This document shows, piece after piece, positions 1 to 8,100 of a DNA stretch of 45,307 bases. This DNA is from Labrenzia sp. DG1229 (GTDB lineage: Bacteria > Pseudomonadota > Alphaproteobacteria > Rhizobiales > Stappiaceae), in contig NZ_KI928940.1 in assembly GCF_000521215.1 (NCBI RefSeq), positions 241,736-287,042 on the forward strand. Reading direction: 5' to 3'. The notes under the pieces were generated by a model. It was given only the letters and a program-made list of their open reading frames with translations. It was not told the origin of the DNA and ran no database searches. Numbering within the stretch: position 1 is the first letter of the stretch; each line of letters starts with the position of its first letter. The translations under genes were made by a program, and so were the position numbers.

Positions 1-141
1 TGTGTGTGCCGAGCAGCCGATCTTGGCTGCTATCGAAACGATCGCCTGCCAGCGAGACCCGTGCTGGCTCTCATTATCCAGCACAAGGCGAACCGCTCGG
101 TTGCGTACTTCAGGGGAAAACTTGTTCGTCGTTTTGCTCAT
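1..141 (-). CDS. IS3-family transposase OrfA, partial (cut by window start)
   Basis: The minus strand from 141 reads MSKTTNKFSPEVRNRAVRLV and continues with SRWQAIVSIAAKIGCSA before the window ends. This is the characteristic N-terminus of the helix-turn-helix OrfA protein of IS3-family elements, which binds the terminal repeats and is joined to OrfB by frameshifting to make the active transposase. Only about 46 codons are present; orfB would lie to the left of the window. The start ATG is 47 bp inside an IS3-like terminal repeat at about 166-194, so this is a left end in the expected position. The family call is confident; the exact IS is not identified. Confidence 0.8.
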   Translation of the reverse strand, partial: MSKTTNKFSPEVRNRAVRLVLDNESQHGSRWQAIVSIAAKIGCSAHT

Positions 142-160
142 CGTGCTCCATCCTACTCAG

Positions 161-194
161 GAGTTGGAGCCTCCGGCAAACCCGGAGCGGTTCA
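161..194 (-). repeat. Terminal inverted repeat of the IS3-family element
   Basis: Read on the minus strand the segment begins TGAACCGCTCCGGGTTTGCC and continues GGAGGCTCCAACTC. It starts with TGA and is GC-rich like many IS3-family ends, and it lies just before the orfA start at 141. The plus-strand sequence beyond 194 belongs to a different, truncated orfB, so 194 is taken as the outer boundary. The other end lies outside the window, so the repeat cannot be paired here. Confidence 0.55.
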
Positions 195-358
195 AGTGCA
201 TGAATGAGAACCTGTTCTCAACGCTCAGCGAAGCAAGCCAAATCGTTGACCAATGGAGACAACATCATAACCAACACAGGCCGCACTCGGCCCTGAACTG
301 GGTAACACCGGATGAGTTTGCAGACTTGAAAGGCAGCGAAATGGACAGGCCGGCATGA
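195..358 (+). pseudogene. 3' remnant of an IS3-family orfB transposase
   Basis: The translation includes MNENLFSTLSEASQIVDQWR followed by HNQHRPHSALNWVTPDEFA and stops at 356-358. This matches the C-terminal end of IS3 OrfB integrase-type transposases (a Glu-containing FN-x-R/LNE region, then W-R-x-x-Y/H-N-x-x-RPH-S-L and TP-x-EF). The DDE catalytic residues lie upstream and are missing, because the left part is replaced by the oppositely oriented IS end at 194. It is a dead fragment interrupted by a nested insertion. The open frame continues left to position 2 only by chance. Confidence 0.7.
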
Positions 359-709
359 AAATGCAATCACACAATAACTAACCCAGAACTGACATCAATC
401 CGGGGAGAGGGTCGGTTACGACGCAGCCTTTTTCCATCCACTCGCGGAATGGATTTATCAACGCCGAGATAGGTTCTTTGTCATCTGATCTCTAGGAATT
501 TGAGCCGTGACTCATAAGGAGCCGAGGCTGTGGCGAGAATTGAATTTCGTCTGTGTCATCTGAAGTCATACAGGTCGCTGACAACCAAATTCATCTAGAG
601 ACTGGACGCGATTTGTTTACGGTTAACTCATGGATAGAGTCACAAAAAAGTGCTTGAGTTGGAGGTAGAGGAAGTGTGAAATCTAATGTAATGGGATCCT
701 GTTATGTGA
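359..709. other. Gene-poor stretch after the orfB remnant
   Basis: No convincing coding frame is visible. The first about 60 bases after the orfB stop probably include the old right end of the truncated IS3 element. A copy of a short recurring motif (ACTCATAAGGAGCC) is at 510-523. From about 560 the sequence becomes more AT-rich. A purine-rich run GGAGGTAGAGGAAG at 661-674 precedes the small ORF at 710. Confidence 0.4.
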
Positions 710-919
710 GTGGATAATATTATGAAAATAAAAGAAGCGTCAATGAAAGTAGAGTTGATTCTTTTTGCTTTTTGTTGGATTTTTTATATTGTTATCTATT
801 TATCGTATAATGGAGACTCGAGATATGTAAGTAAAATACTGATATGTTGCATAGCATTTACGTTTTACATAATGGCTTCTTATGGTCGGCGATTGTTAAA
901 TATTCTTTTTAGTAAGTAA
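710..919 (+). CDS. Small hypothetical membrane protein
   Basis: I do not recognise this 69-residue ORF. It would start at GTG 710 or ATG 722 and is noticeably AT-rich compared with the chromosome around it, as expected of acquired DNA. Residues about 13-32 (ELILFAFCWIFYIVIYLS) and about 43-58 (ILICCIAFTFYIMASY) look like two membrane segments separated by a short polar loop, with a basic C-terminus. No neighbour gives a functional hint. It could also be non-coding, because AT-rich DNA easily yields hydrophobic short ORFs. Confidence 0.3.
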   Translation: MDNIMKIKEASMKVELILFAFCWIFYIVIYLSYNGDSRYVSKILICCIAFTFYIMASYGRRLLNILFSK

Positions 920-1054
920 ATCAACATATTCTCTAAAGTGTAAATTTTGGAAGTGGCTTTGTCTAATTACACCCTTTGGAATCAAATCATTGTGGCAAGT
1001 TTCAGGAAAAAGTATGCGATCGTATTGAAAATTATCAAAGACTCATGAGGAGCG

Positions 1055-1675
1055 CTACAAATGGATTTTTTTGGCCAAGTCCTCATACCCTCTCCACATG
1101 GGTCTTCCAGTTCCAAAAATTTCATTGGTTCCCGCTACGACTTTCGAGATTTCCTTCAAAGGTTTGGCGTAAAAGCCAACAATCTTGTTTTTCTCGACAA
1201 CACAGGCAAAGCCGTAAATCATATCACCGTAAGCGAGAGCCAACGCTTTGGAATTCCTTGTTCCCTGAGGCCCCAGATTTTCGATCGCCTCCATTGCGAT
1301 GATTATTCGGTTAGCGTCTTCATAAGCCGCGACGAACTTGTCTCCCATCTTAAATCCCGCATCGAGATCCTTGAAAATTCGTCTTAACTTTGACGTCTCT
1401 TTTGAGAGTTTCTTTAGCTGAGGGTGAAGATCTTTGTACGTGTCTATCTTGCTTACGAGAGCACTACCCCATTGCAGCACCTCTCTTACTTTCATGTCGC
1501 TCTTGCTGTGTCCTGCCTCCCAATCTCGCTTCCATGTATCGAAGTGTTTTTTCTGCAAACGTGCGCCTGCAAACGGGTTAGTGAAGGTGGTCTCAAGCGT
1601 GTTGTAAATGTCGTCAGATAATCCCATGATTTCGCATGCTCCCCTGAAGATTCCCGATGCGTTGTGTTTATTCAC
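1055..1675 (-). CDS. Hypothetical protein of the accessory region
   Basis: This 206-residue ORF starts at GTG 1675 (ATG alternatives lie further in) and ends at 1055. I do not recognise its family. Its composition looks like a real soluble protein: a lysine-rich, mostly helical stretch in the middle (residues about 80-115, KLSKETSKLRRIFKDLD) and a mixed alpha/beta-looking C-terminal half containing ALAYGDMIYGFACVVEKN. There is no signal peptide or clear membrane segment. It stands alone between a mobile-element remnant and a decayed integrase/AlpA region, so it is probably cargo of a former mobile element. The spaces around it contain no plausible operon partner. Confidence 0.55.
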   Translation of the reverse strand: MNKHNASGIFRGACEIMGLSDDIYNTLETTFTNPFAGARLQKKHFDTWKRDWEAGHSKSDMKVREVLQWGSALVSKIDTYKDLHPQLKKLSKETSKLRRIFKDLDAGFKMGDKFVAAYEDANRIIIAMEAIENLGPQGTRNSKALALAYGDMIYGFACVVEKNKIVGFYAKPLKEISKVVAGTNEIFGTGRPMWRGYEDLAKKIHL

Positions 1676-2321
1676 TTAATGGTCAATACATATTCTACTC
1701 TAGCAGGCGTTCTAAACTAGGAATAGCGTCACACCTCAATAAGTGATCGATTGCTCTGATCAGCCCCGCCTGGGCGCGCTCAACTTGCGTCAGATGAAGT
1801 TACCCGTTGTATTCGCCGGCATATTGTGCGGGCGGGTCGCAGAGCAAGATTATTAAACATTGGCGTAACTCATATGGAGCCAAAGCGGTGTCTGGTAGAC
1901 TGGTTCGACGTACAGCAGCTCTGACGATGGTGCTTGTTGTTGTTATTGCAGGCAGCAACGCAATGAGATTCGAATTATTGCAGCCTGGTTACGGACCTGA
2001 CTATCATCTTTATCATTTCATCAAAACGCACCTCGGAGACATGGTCATTATGTTTCAATGAGGAGCCAATCGAGGTCACCATCGGACAGATTAACAGTTA
2101 ATTTTTTAGTAGCACTGACAACGTGCCCTCATTTTCCGCCAAATCTCAATAACTGATACAAACAGATTGCGATGGACGCTCTTGCGGCTGCGTTGACCAT
2201 TCCACACTTGAAATGAAACAGTCATTCATAAGGAGCCACCGAAGGAATTAGCGGAGAAAACACTCCACAGAGGAAACCGGTTGTGAAATTATCAAAGAGC
2301 ACGCAGACTAGCCAAATCGCG
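1676..2321. other. Gene-poor stretch of the accessory region, one weak ORF
   Basis: The only open frame of note is 1807-2061 on the plus strand (84 codons from a TTG). It has one hydrophobic segment (LTMVLVVVIAGSNAM) but no ribosome-binding site I trust and no recognisable family, so I do not call it a gene. Three copies of the short recurring motif are here, at 1868-1881, 2055-2067 and 2224-2237. The remainder shows nothing I can assign. Confidence 0.35.
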
Positions 2322-2578
2322 TTATTCAGCCGGCGGTTGCCAGCGGTCTTCGCCCTTACCGACTTCAATACGCCAGCGATTCCAGTGTTCAATTTCGAAG
2401 CGCAGCCAGACCATTTTTTTCCGACCGGCTTGAGCGACTTCGGGAAGGTGTCGGCTGCCATCAACTCGTAGACCGTTGTCTTTCCGAGCTTGGTGCCGGC
2501 GAGGACCTCGTCGATGGTCATGATCGCAGTGTCACTTGCAAAGGCTTCCTGCTCGCGCGAGGTCAGCATATTCCTCAC
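2322..2578 (-). pseudogene. AlpA-family phage/element regulator, frameshifted
   Basis: The N-terminal part MTIDEVLAGTKLGKTTVYEL and then MAADTFPKSLKPVGKK is a typical AlpA/excisionase-type helix-turn-helix, a small regulator of integrases in prophages and integrative elements. After the GKK the open frame turns into unrelated sequence, whereas the other minus frame continues correctly with MVWLRFEIEHWNRWR and stops at 2322-2324. The switch falls at a run of seven T at 2414-2420 (plus strand), so one base gained or two lost in the homopolymer explains it. The start could be 2578 or an inner ATG. It overlaps the integrase stub, and is most likely a dead remnant, although slippage on the run could still give some full-length product. 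Confidence 0.65.
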
Positions 2579-2636
2579 GTTCGGAAGCGGGTTTGAGTGA
2601 TTTCAACCACTTGTCGGAGAATTTAAGCGACTTCAC
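2532..2636 (-). pseudogene. N-terminal stub of a tyrosine integrase
   Basis: From GTG 2636 the minus strand encodes VKSLKFSDKWLKSLKPASER followed by EEYADL, then eight unrelated residues and a stop at 2532. The pattern of a short Lys/Leu start, SLKP, then E-x-Y-x-D is the conserved N-terminus of tyrosine recombinases that insert in tRNA genes (DUF4102-like arm-binding domain). The core-binding and catalytic domains are absent; a deletion joins the stub directly to the AlpA coding sequence. It lies 110 bp from the 3' end of tRNA-Asn and is transcribed away from it, the normal place for an integrase next to its attachment site. Confidence 0.5.
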
Positions 2637-2670
2637 GTTGAGTCCTAACGCTTGCCGTTTGAACCCAAAT

Positions 2671-2711
2671 CGGAACCCGAACCGAAACACTGTCAAGTGT
2701 TCGGGGTTCCG
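2671..2711. repeat. Imperfect inverted repeat between tRNA-Asn and the integrase stub
   Basis: The arm CGGAACCCGA (2671-2680) pairs with TCGGGGTTCCG (2701-2711) with one extra G, and ACACT (2687-2691) pairs with AGTGT (2696-2700) around a GTCA loop. It lies 36 bp downstream of the tRNA 3' end. It could be a transcript-end hairpin of the tRNA or a recombinase/excisionase binding site of the former element; there is no T-run on the minus strand directly after it to prove a terminator. Confidence 0.45.
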
Positions 2712-2746
2712 GTTGCTTGTAGGTAATTGATTTTGTTTGGAAAAAA

Positions 2747-2822
2747 TGGCTCCCCAGGCCGGACTCGAACCAGCGACCCAGCGATTAACAGTCGCTTGCT
2801 CTACCAACTGAGCTACTGGGGA
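2747..2822 (-). tRNA. tRNA-Asn (GUU)
   Basis: The minus strand folds as a complete tRNA. The acceptor stem TCCCCAG at the 5' end pairs with CTGGGGA, followed by discriminator G and an encoded CCA. The D-arm contains AGCTCAGTTGG, the anticodon loop is CTGTTAA with anticodon GTT, and the T-arm contains GGTTCGAGTCC. Its 3' end faces the decayed integrative element at lower coordinates. Confidence 0.97.
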
Positions 2823-3163
2823 TCACCACGTCGGGGCCGGTGCGAAACCGATCCCGTCGATGGAGATGCGTATATCAAAGGCTTGATCCGTTTGCCAAGC
2901 CCCCGCGCGTGTTTTTTTCATCCTGTCATCATTTTTTTGTTTCTGGCGAGGAAAATGGCAAAGATAACAGGGCGCTAATGATAATCGAGACTTTGGAAAA
3001 CTGTTCAAGCCACTGAACTCGTTTACCGACTTCAAACAGTCTTTCCACGAGGTGCCTGCGCCTGGAAGGCGTGGGTTCGGCACCTGCCGCTGTTGCCACG
3101 ACCTTTCCTGAAGATCGATTCCGATGCTTGTCTCGGGCTGAATATGTGTTTAGGAAGGATTTC
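2823..3163. other. Intergenic region between tRNA-Asn and the cobalamin riboswitch
   Basis: No gene is supported. The long minus-strand frame 2929-3819 crosses the riboswitch and the real cobP gene and is a shadow. The segment should hold the tRNA promoter (minus strand, near 2823-2880) and the promoter for the cob operon just upstream of 3164. I cannot choose a convincing -35/-10 pair for either. Confidence 0.4.
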
Positions 3164-3348
3164 GACGGTTCCGGTGACGGCAAATGGCCCGATCCGGATG
3201 AAACGGGAATCCGGTGTCTGCGTCTGACGCCAATCCGGAGCTGCCCCCGCAACTGTAAACGGCGAGCGACTGCACGAAAACCACTGGTCAGGGACGACCG
3301 GGAAGGGGTGCAGGAGGCAACCAGCCGTGAGCCAGGAGACCGGCCGTC
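3164..3348 (+). promoter_or_regulatory. Cobalamin riboswitch aptamer (cob operon leader)
   Basis: The classical landmarks occur in order: P1 arm GACGG (3164-3168), the GATGAAACGGGAATCCGGTG element, GCTGCCCCCGCAACTGTAAA, and the B12 box AGCCAGGAGACCGGCC at 3330-3345, closing with the P1 partner CCGTC at 3344-3348. Such leaders bind adenosylcobalamin and shut off downstream expression. The cobP start codon is 48 bases beyond, so cobP and the genes co-transcribed with it are the targets. Confidence 0.95.
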
Positions 3349-3365
3349 AATTGTGCAACCCTTGG

Positions 3366-3390
3366 CGCTGTCGGGTGGACAGCGGGGAGA
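3366..3390 (+). promoter_or_regulatory. Riboswitch expression-platform hairpin abutting the cobP ribosome-binding site
   Basis: CGCTGTC (3366-3372) pairs perfectly with GACAGCG (3378-3384) around a GGGTG loop. The last base of the stem begins the purine-rich Shine-Dalgarno sequence GGGGAGA (3384-3390), six bases ahead of ATG 3396. There is no T-run, so the hairpin is better suited to control ribosome access than to terminate transcription. That mode of action is inferred from the layout. Confidence 0.5.
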
Positions 3391-3395
3391 AAGAT

Positions 3396-3947
3396 ATGAG
3401 CGAACGTTCAGGGTCAAGGTCCACGCTTGTCTTCGGCGGTGCCCGTTCCGGCAAGAGCCGTTTCGCCGAATGCCTTGCCATAAATTCCGGTCTTGAAAAG
3501 GTCTACGTTGCAACGGGTGCTGCGTATGATGATGAAATGGCGGACCGGATTGCCAAGCATCGGCAACAGCGTGGCGACGGCTGGATAACGATCGAAGAGC
3601 AGCTCGACATTGAAAACCTGCTTTTGTCCGAGTGCCGTCCCGGGAGGGTGCTGCTGGTCGACTGCCTGACGCTCTGGCTTTCCAATCTGACATTCGCCGA
3701 CAGGGATATTCCGGCCGACACCGCAAAACTCTGTGCCGCTGCCAGGCAGGTGCGAGGTGCCTGCATTTTCGTATCAAACGAAGTCGGCATGGGAATCGTG
3801 CCGGAGAACAGTCTTTCAAGGTCGTTCCGCGATGCGCAGGGACGGCTCAATCAGGATATCGCTGACGCTTGCAACCAGGTCGTCTTTGTGGCCGCCGGTC
3901 TGCCCTTGCTGATGAAACCTCACACGCAATTGGAAATCACATCATGA
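3396..3947 (+). CDS. cobP: Bifunctional adenosylcobinamide kinase / guanylyltransferase
   Basis: CobP (CobU) phosphorylates adenosylcobinamide and then transfers GMP to give adenosyl-GDP-cobinamide in nucleotide-loop assembly. The 183-residue product is the usual length. A P-loop GGARSGKS is at residues 14-21, LLVDCLTLWLSNL is near the middle, and the C-terminal SNEVGMGIVPENSLSRSFRD then GRLNQDIA is typical of the family. ATG 3396 is preferred over the upstream frame start at 3327 because GGGGAGA precedes it and the family begins just before the P-loop. It is the first gene under the riboswitch, and its stop overlaps the cobW start (ATGA), indicating translational coupling. Confidence 0.95.
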   Translation: MSERSGSRSTLVFGGARSGKSRFAECLAINSGLEKVYVATGAAYDDEMADRIAKHRQQRGDGWITIEEQLDIENLLLSECRPGRVLLVDCLTLWLSNLTFADRDIPADTAKLCAAARQVRGACIFVSNEVGMGIVPENSLSRSFRDAQGRLNQDIADACNQVVFVAAGLPLLMKPHTQLEITS

Positions 3948-5041
3948 CGACACAGAACCTGCAGCCGGGTCAGAAAATTCCGGCAACGATTGTCACCGGG
4001 TTTCTGGGCGCCGGAAAAACGACGCTGATCCGCAATCTCCTGCAAAACGCCAACGGCAAGAGAATTGCCCTGATTGTCAACGAGTTTGGCGACATGGGCT
4101 TTGACGGATCCCTGGTCAATGGTTGTGCCGACCCGGACTGTGCTGCCGAGGAAGTGGTGGAACTCACCAACGGCTGTATCTGCTGTACAGTCGCCGACGA
4201 CTTCCTGCCAACCATGGAAATGCTGCTATCCCGGGAAACACCGCCAGAGCATATTGTCATCGAAACGTCCGGTCTGGCGCTCCCCCAGCCACTCGTGCGG
4301 GCGTTCTCGTGGCCAAGTGTCAAGACCAGGGTGACGGTCGACGGCGTGGTGACGGTCCTTGACGCAGCGGCTCTGGCAGAGGGCCGGATCGCACTCGATG
4401 AGGAAGCCCTGGAGGCACAGCGTGCCGCGGACGAGGCACTGGATCACGAAAGTCCGGTTGAGGAACTGTTTCAAGACCAACTGCGTTGCGCCGACCTTGT
4501 TGTTCTCAACAAGGCGGATCTTGTGGCAGCCGACACATTGAAATCGGTCGAAAGCGGCATTCAGGCAGAGATCCGTCCGGCCGTTCACATCGTCGCCTCC
4601 GAAAAAGGTACGCTGCCGATCGAGGTGTTGCTCGGCCGCCAGTCCGCAGCTGAAGATGATATGGCGGCGCGACACGAGCATCACCATCATCATCACGACG
4701 AAGAACACAAAGATCACGATGACCACCATCACCATCATGATCATCACCACCATGACGATTTCGAGAGCCACGTTCTTGAGGTTCCTGCCTTCGATGCGCT
4801 GAAAACAGCCGAAGCGAAGGTTCTTGAAGCGATGGCACTCAAGGGTGTGCTTCGGATCAAGGGCGCGGTTCGGATAGACGGCAAATCGGCACCCGCCATG
4901 GTCCAGGCGGTTGGCCCACGTGTAGAGACCTGGTTTGCAGCTGGCGCCGAGAGTTCCGGCAGATTGGTCGTGATCGGCCTCAAGGGTTTCGATCTCGAAG
5001 CTGTGAGCACACTGCTTGGCACCCTAAAGGCAGCCGCCTGA
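3944..5041 (+). CDS. cobW: CobW-family GTPase / metallochaperone
   Basis: CobW belongs to the COG0523 G3E GTPases and is thought to help deliver cobalt to the cobaltochelatase. The 365-residue protein has the Walker A motif GFLGAGKTT at residues 19-27, the metal-binding CICC motif at 78-81 preceded by ELTNG, NKAD for guanine recognition, and a CobW C-terminal domain. Between the two domains, at residues about 244-271, is a long histidine/aspartate-rich segment with runs of four to six His, a likely metal reservoir. The start overlaps the cobP stop by four bases. The gene is followed 78 bp later by cobN, the chelatase subunit it presumably serves. Confidence 0.95.
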   Translation: MTTQNLQPGQKIPATIVTGFLGAGKTTLIRNLLQNANGKRIALIVNEFGDMGFDGSLVNGCADPDCAAEEVVELTNGCICCTVADDFLPTMEMLLSRETPPEHIVIETSGLALPQPLVRAFSWPSVKTRVTVDGVVTVLDAAALAEGRIALDEEALEAQRAADEALDHESPVEELFQDQLRCADLVVLNKADLVAADTLKSVESGIQAEIRPAVHIVASEKGTLPIEVLLGRQSAAEDDMAARHEHHHHHHDEEHKDHDDHHHHHDHHHHDDFESHVLEVPAFDALKTAEAKVLEAMALKGVLRIKGAVRIDGKSAPAMVQAVGPRVETWFAAGAESSGRLVVIGLKGFDLEAVSTLLGTLKAAA

Positions 5042-5119
5042 TTTCGGCAAACTTTCCAGGGAATTGACCCTCCTCGGGCAACTCCCAGTCGGGAAACAGC
5101 AAGAAGAAGACACGACCTG

Positions 5120-8100
5120 ATGCACATTCTCGCCAGCCAGACGCGAAGAATAGACGACGGCGGTGACGCTGTCGATCTGGGGCAGGCACCGGCCGACGTC
5201 CTGTTCCTGTCTGCAGCCGACACGGAATTGGGCAGTTTTTCAGCTGCACATGCTGTGCTGGGAACCGACCGCGCCAGTCTGAGACTGGCCAACCTCATGG
5301 CGTTGTCGCATCCCTATTCGGTGGACCTTTATGCAGAACAGACCGTGCGAGGTTCCAGGCTGGTCATTCTGCGCATTCTGGGGGGCATTGAATACTGGCG
5401 ATACGGGATCGAGCGCTTCGAAGAGGAAGTTCGGGCGTATGGCCTCGATCTCATTGTTGTCCCGGGTGACGACAAATGGGACGAAACGCTGACGGCAAGG
5501 TCGACCCGGACCAAAGAGGAAGTGCACCGTTTCTGGCGATACTGCGTTGAAGGCGGTGCCGGAAATTATGCCAACGCGCTAAGATATGCCGCCTTTCTGA
5601 TCGGCTCGGGGGACGAACCTGCGCAACCGGTACCGCTACCCCGTGCAGGGATCTATCAGAAAGGCCAACCTGCAGCCGACCTGGATACGTTGATGGCCAC
5701 CTGGACAGAAAAATCCAGACCGGTCGCAGCGATCACCTTTTACCGGGCGCTGGTTCAGGGCGCGCAGACAGCACCTGTCGATTCGCTCGTCGAGGTGCTC
5801 GACCAGGCCGGCATCAACGCGTTACCGGTCTTTGTCTCCAGTTTGAAGGAAGCGGAATCCGTTGCGATCCTGGAAAGCCTCTTCGCCGGAGCAAAGCCGG
5901 ACGTCGTCCTGAACGGCACGGCGTTTGCGGTCTCCAAGGCAGGAAGAACACATCAGCCGACACCCCTGGACAGGACCCACAAGCCGGTATTGCAGGTGGT
6001 GTTTTCCTCGTCTTCGAAGGAGGGCTGGGAGGAGAGTGATCAGGGCCTGTCGATCCGCGATCTGGCGATGCATGTGGTTCTGCCTGAAATCGACGGCCGT
6101 ATTCTGTCCCGCGCGGTTTCCTTCAAGGAAGAAGGCGTTTTTGACGAAGCGACCCAGTCAACTCCTGTTCGCTTCACGCCGGTGCCGGACCGGATCGGGT
6201 TCGTATCGGATCTGACGGCTAACTGGGCAAGGCTCGGAAAAATCCCGGAAAGCGAAAAAAAGACAGCCCTGATCCTTGCGAATTATCCGAACAAGGACGG
6301 TCGTCTCGCCAATGGCGTTGGCCTCGATACGCCGGCTTCCTGTGTGTCCCTGCTGGCTGCGATGCGGGCAGCGGGATATGACACCAGCAAAGCTCCGGAA
6401 AGCTCTGCCGGTCTTCTGGACATTCTTACATCCGGCGTCACCAATGCATTGGCCGGGCGCACGGAACGCGAGTGTTTCGAGGAACTTTCCCTGGTCGATT
6501 ACCAGCGCTCATACAGCAGGTTGCCGGATAAACTGAAAACAGCGGTGACGGGTCGTTGGGGAGCGCCGGAGGATGATCCTCATCTCGTCGACGGGAAATT
6601 CAGGCTGGCACTGCACCGATTTGGAAATCAGGTCGTCGGAATCCAGCCCGCACGCGGATACAATATCGACCCGAAGGAATCCTATCACGACCCGGATCTT
6701 GTTCCGCCGCATCACTATTTCGCTTTTTACATCTGGCTTCGACAGAGTTTCAGCGTCGATGCGATAGTTCATCTCGGCAAGCATGGCAATCTGGAATGGT
6801 TGCCGGGGAAAGCACTTGCCCTGTCGGAGAATTGCTATCCGGAAGCTGTGCTCGGACCGGTTCCCAATATCTACCCCTTTATCGTAAACGATCCGGGCGA
6901 GGGCGCGCAGGCAAAACGGAGAACCTCCGCAGTCATCGTCGATCACCTTACGCCGCCCCTGACACGGGCCGAAAGCCACGGCGTGGCGGAAGAACTGGAA
7001 ACGCTGCTGGATGAGTATTATCTCGCCAGCGGTGTCGACCCGAGACGTCTGAAGGCATTGACCCGCGACATCCTCGATGCGGCCACACGTCATGGTCTCG
7101 ACCAGGACATCGGCATTGATGATACGATGGATGAAGACACACGCCTTGCTCGGCTCGACGCGCATCTTTGTGACCTGAAGGAACTCCAGATCCGGGATGG
7201 ATTGCACATTCTTGGCCAAAGTCCCGATTGCGATCAGCTTACCGATCTTCTTGCGGCACTCGCCCGCGTGCCACGCGGCAAGGACGCCCGTCAGGACAGC
7301 TTGCATCGTGCTGTCGCGCGCGATCTGTCTTTGCATGGATTTGACCCGCTCGATTGTGACTTCTCAGTTACCTGGACCGGGCCGAAACCCGAAGTTCTCA
7401 AGGGTGTTTCCGGCGCTCCCTGGCGCTCCAACGGAGACACGGTTGAACGGATCGAGCTGTTGTGCCGTGATCTGATCGCTGGCGACGTGACAGCGAAAGA
7501 AGCATGGCTGGAAACGAAGGCTGTCCTGGACGATATCGAAGGTTCTCTTCGACCCTCGGTTATGACGTCGGGACCAGCCGAAACAAGCGCCGTATTGACA
7601 GCACTGAGTGCCGGCTTTGTTGAACCCGGCCCATCCGGTGCACCGTCGCGCGGGCGTCCTGACGTCCTGCCCACAGGCAGAAACTTTTATTCTGTCGACG
7701 TTCGTGCCGTCCCGACCGAAACAGCATGGCGGCTAGGCAGGCAATCGGCGGATCTTGTGGCTGAACGCTTTTTTCAGGAGGAGGGTGAGTGGCCGCAATC
7801 ACTGGTCCTGACCTGTTGGGGCACTGCGAACATGCGCACCGGTGGCGACGATATCGCCCAGGCGATGGCGCTTATCGGCGCACAGCCGGTCTGGGAACAG
7901 GGATCCGGCAGGGTGACAGGATTTGAAATCCTGAAACTCTCGGACCTCGGGCGACCGCGTATCGACGTCACACTAAGGGTATCCGGGTTTTTCCGTGACG
8001 CGTTTCCCCACCAGATGGATCTGTTCGACAGCGCAGCGCGGGCGGTCGGAGCTCTTGAAGAGCCCGCTGACGCGAATCCCATTGCCGCTCGGATGCGGTC

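Noticed and set aside
1807..2061. 84-codon plus-strand frame with one hydrophobic segment
   Set aside because: TTG start without a convincing ribosome-binding site, no family, and one of the recurring motifs runs through its coding sequence.
2747..2822. A second attachment-site copy of the tRNA-Asn 3' end in the accessory region
   Set aside because: I scanned for the T-arm plus acceptor sequence in positions 1-2700 and found no convincing duplicate; the far end may lie outside the window.
2929..3819. 296-codon minus-strand open frame
   Set aside because: It crosses the cobalamin riboswitch and the reverse of cobP and is very rich in Arg, Ser and Pro; no start signal or family.
6509..7336. 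275-codon minus-strand open frame inside cobN
   Set aside because: It is a mirror of the conserved CobN coding sequence with no ribosome-binding site and no recognisable domain.
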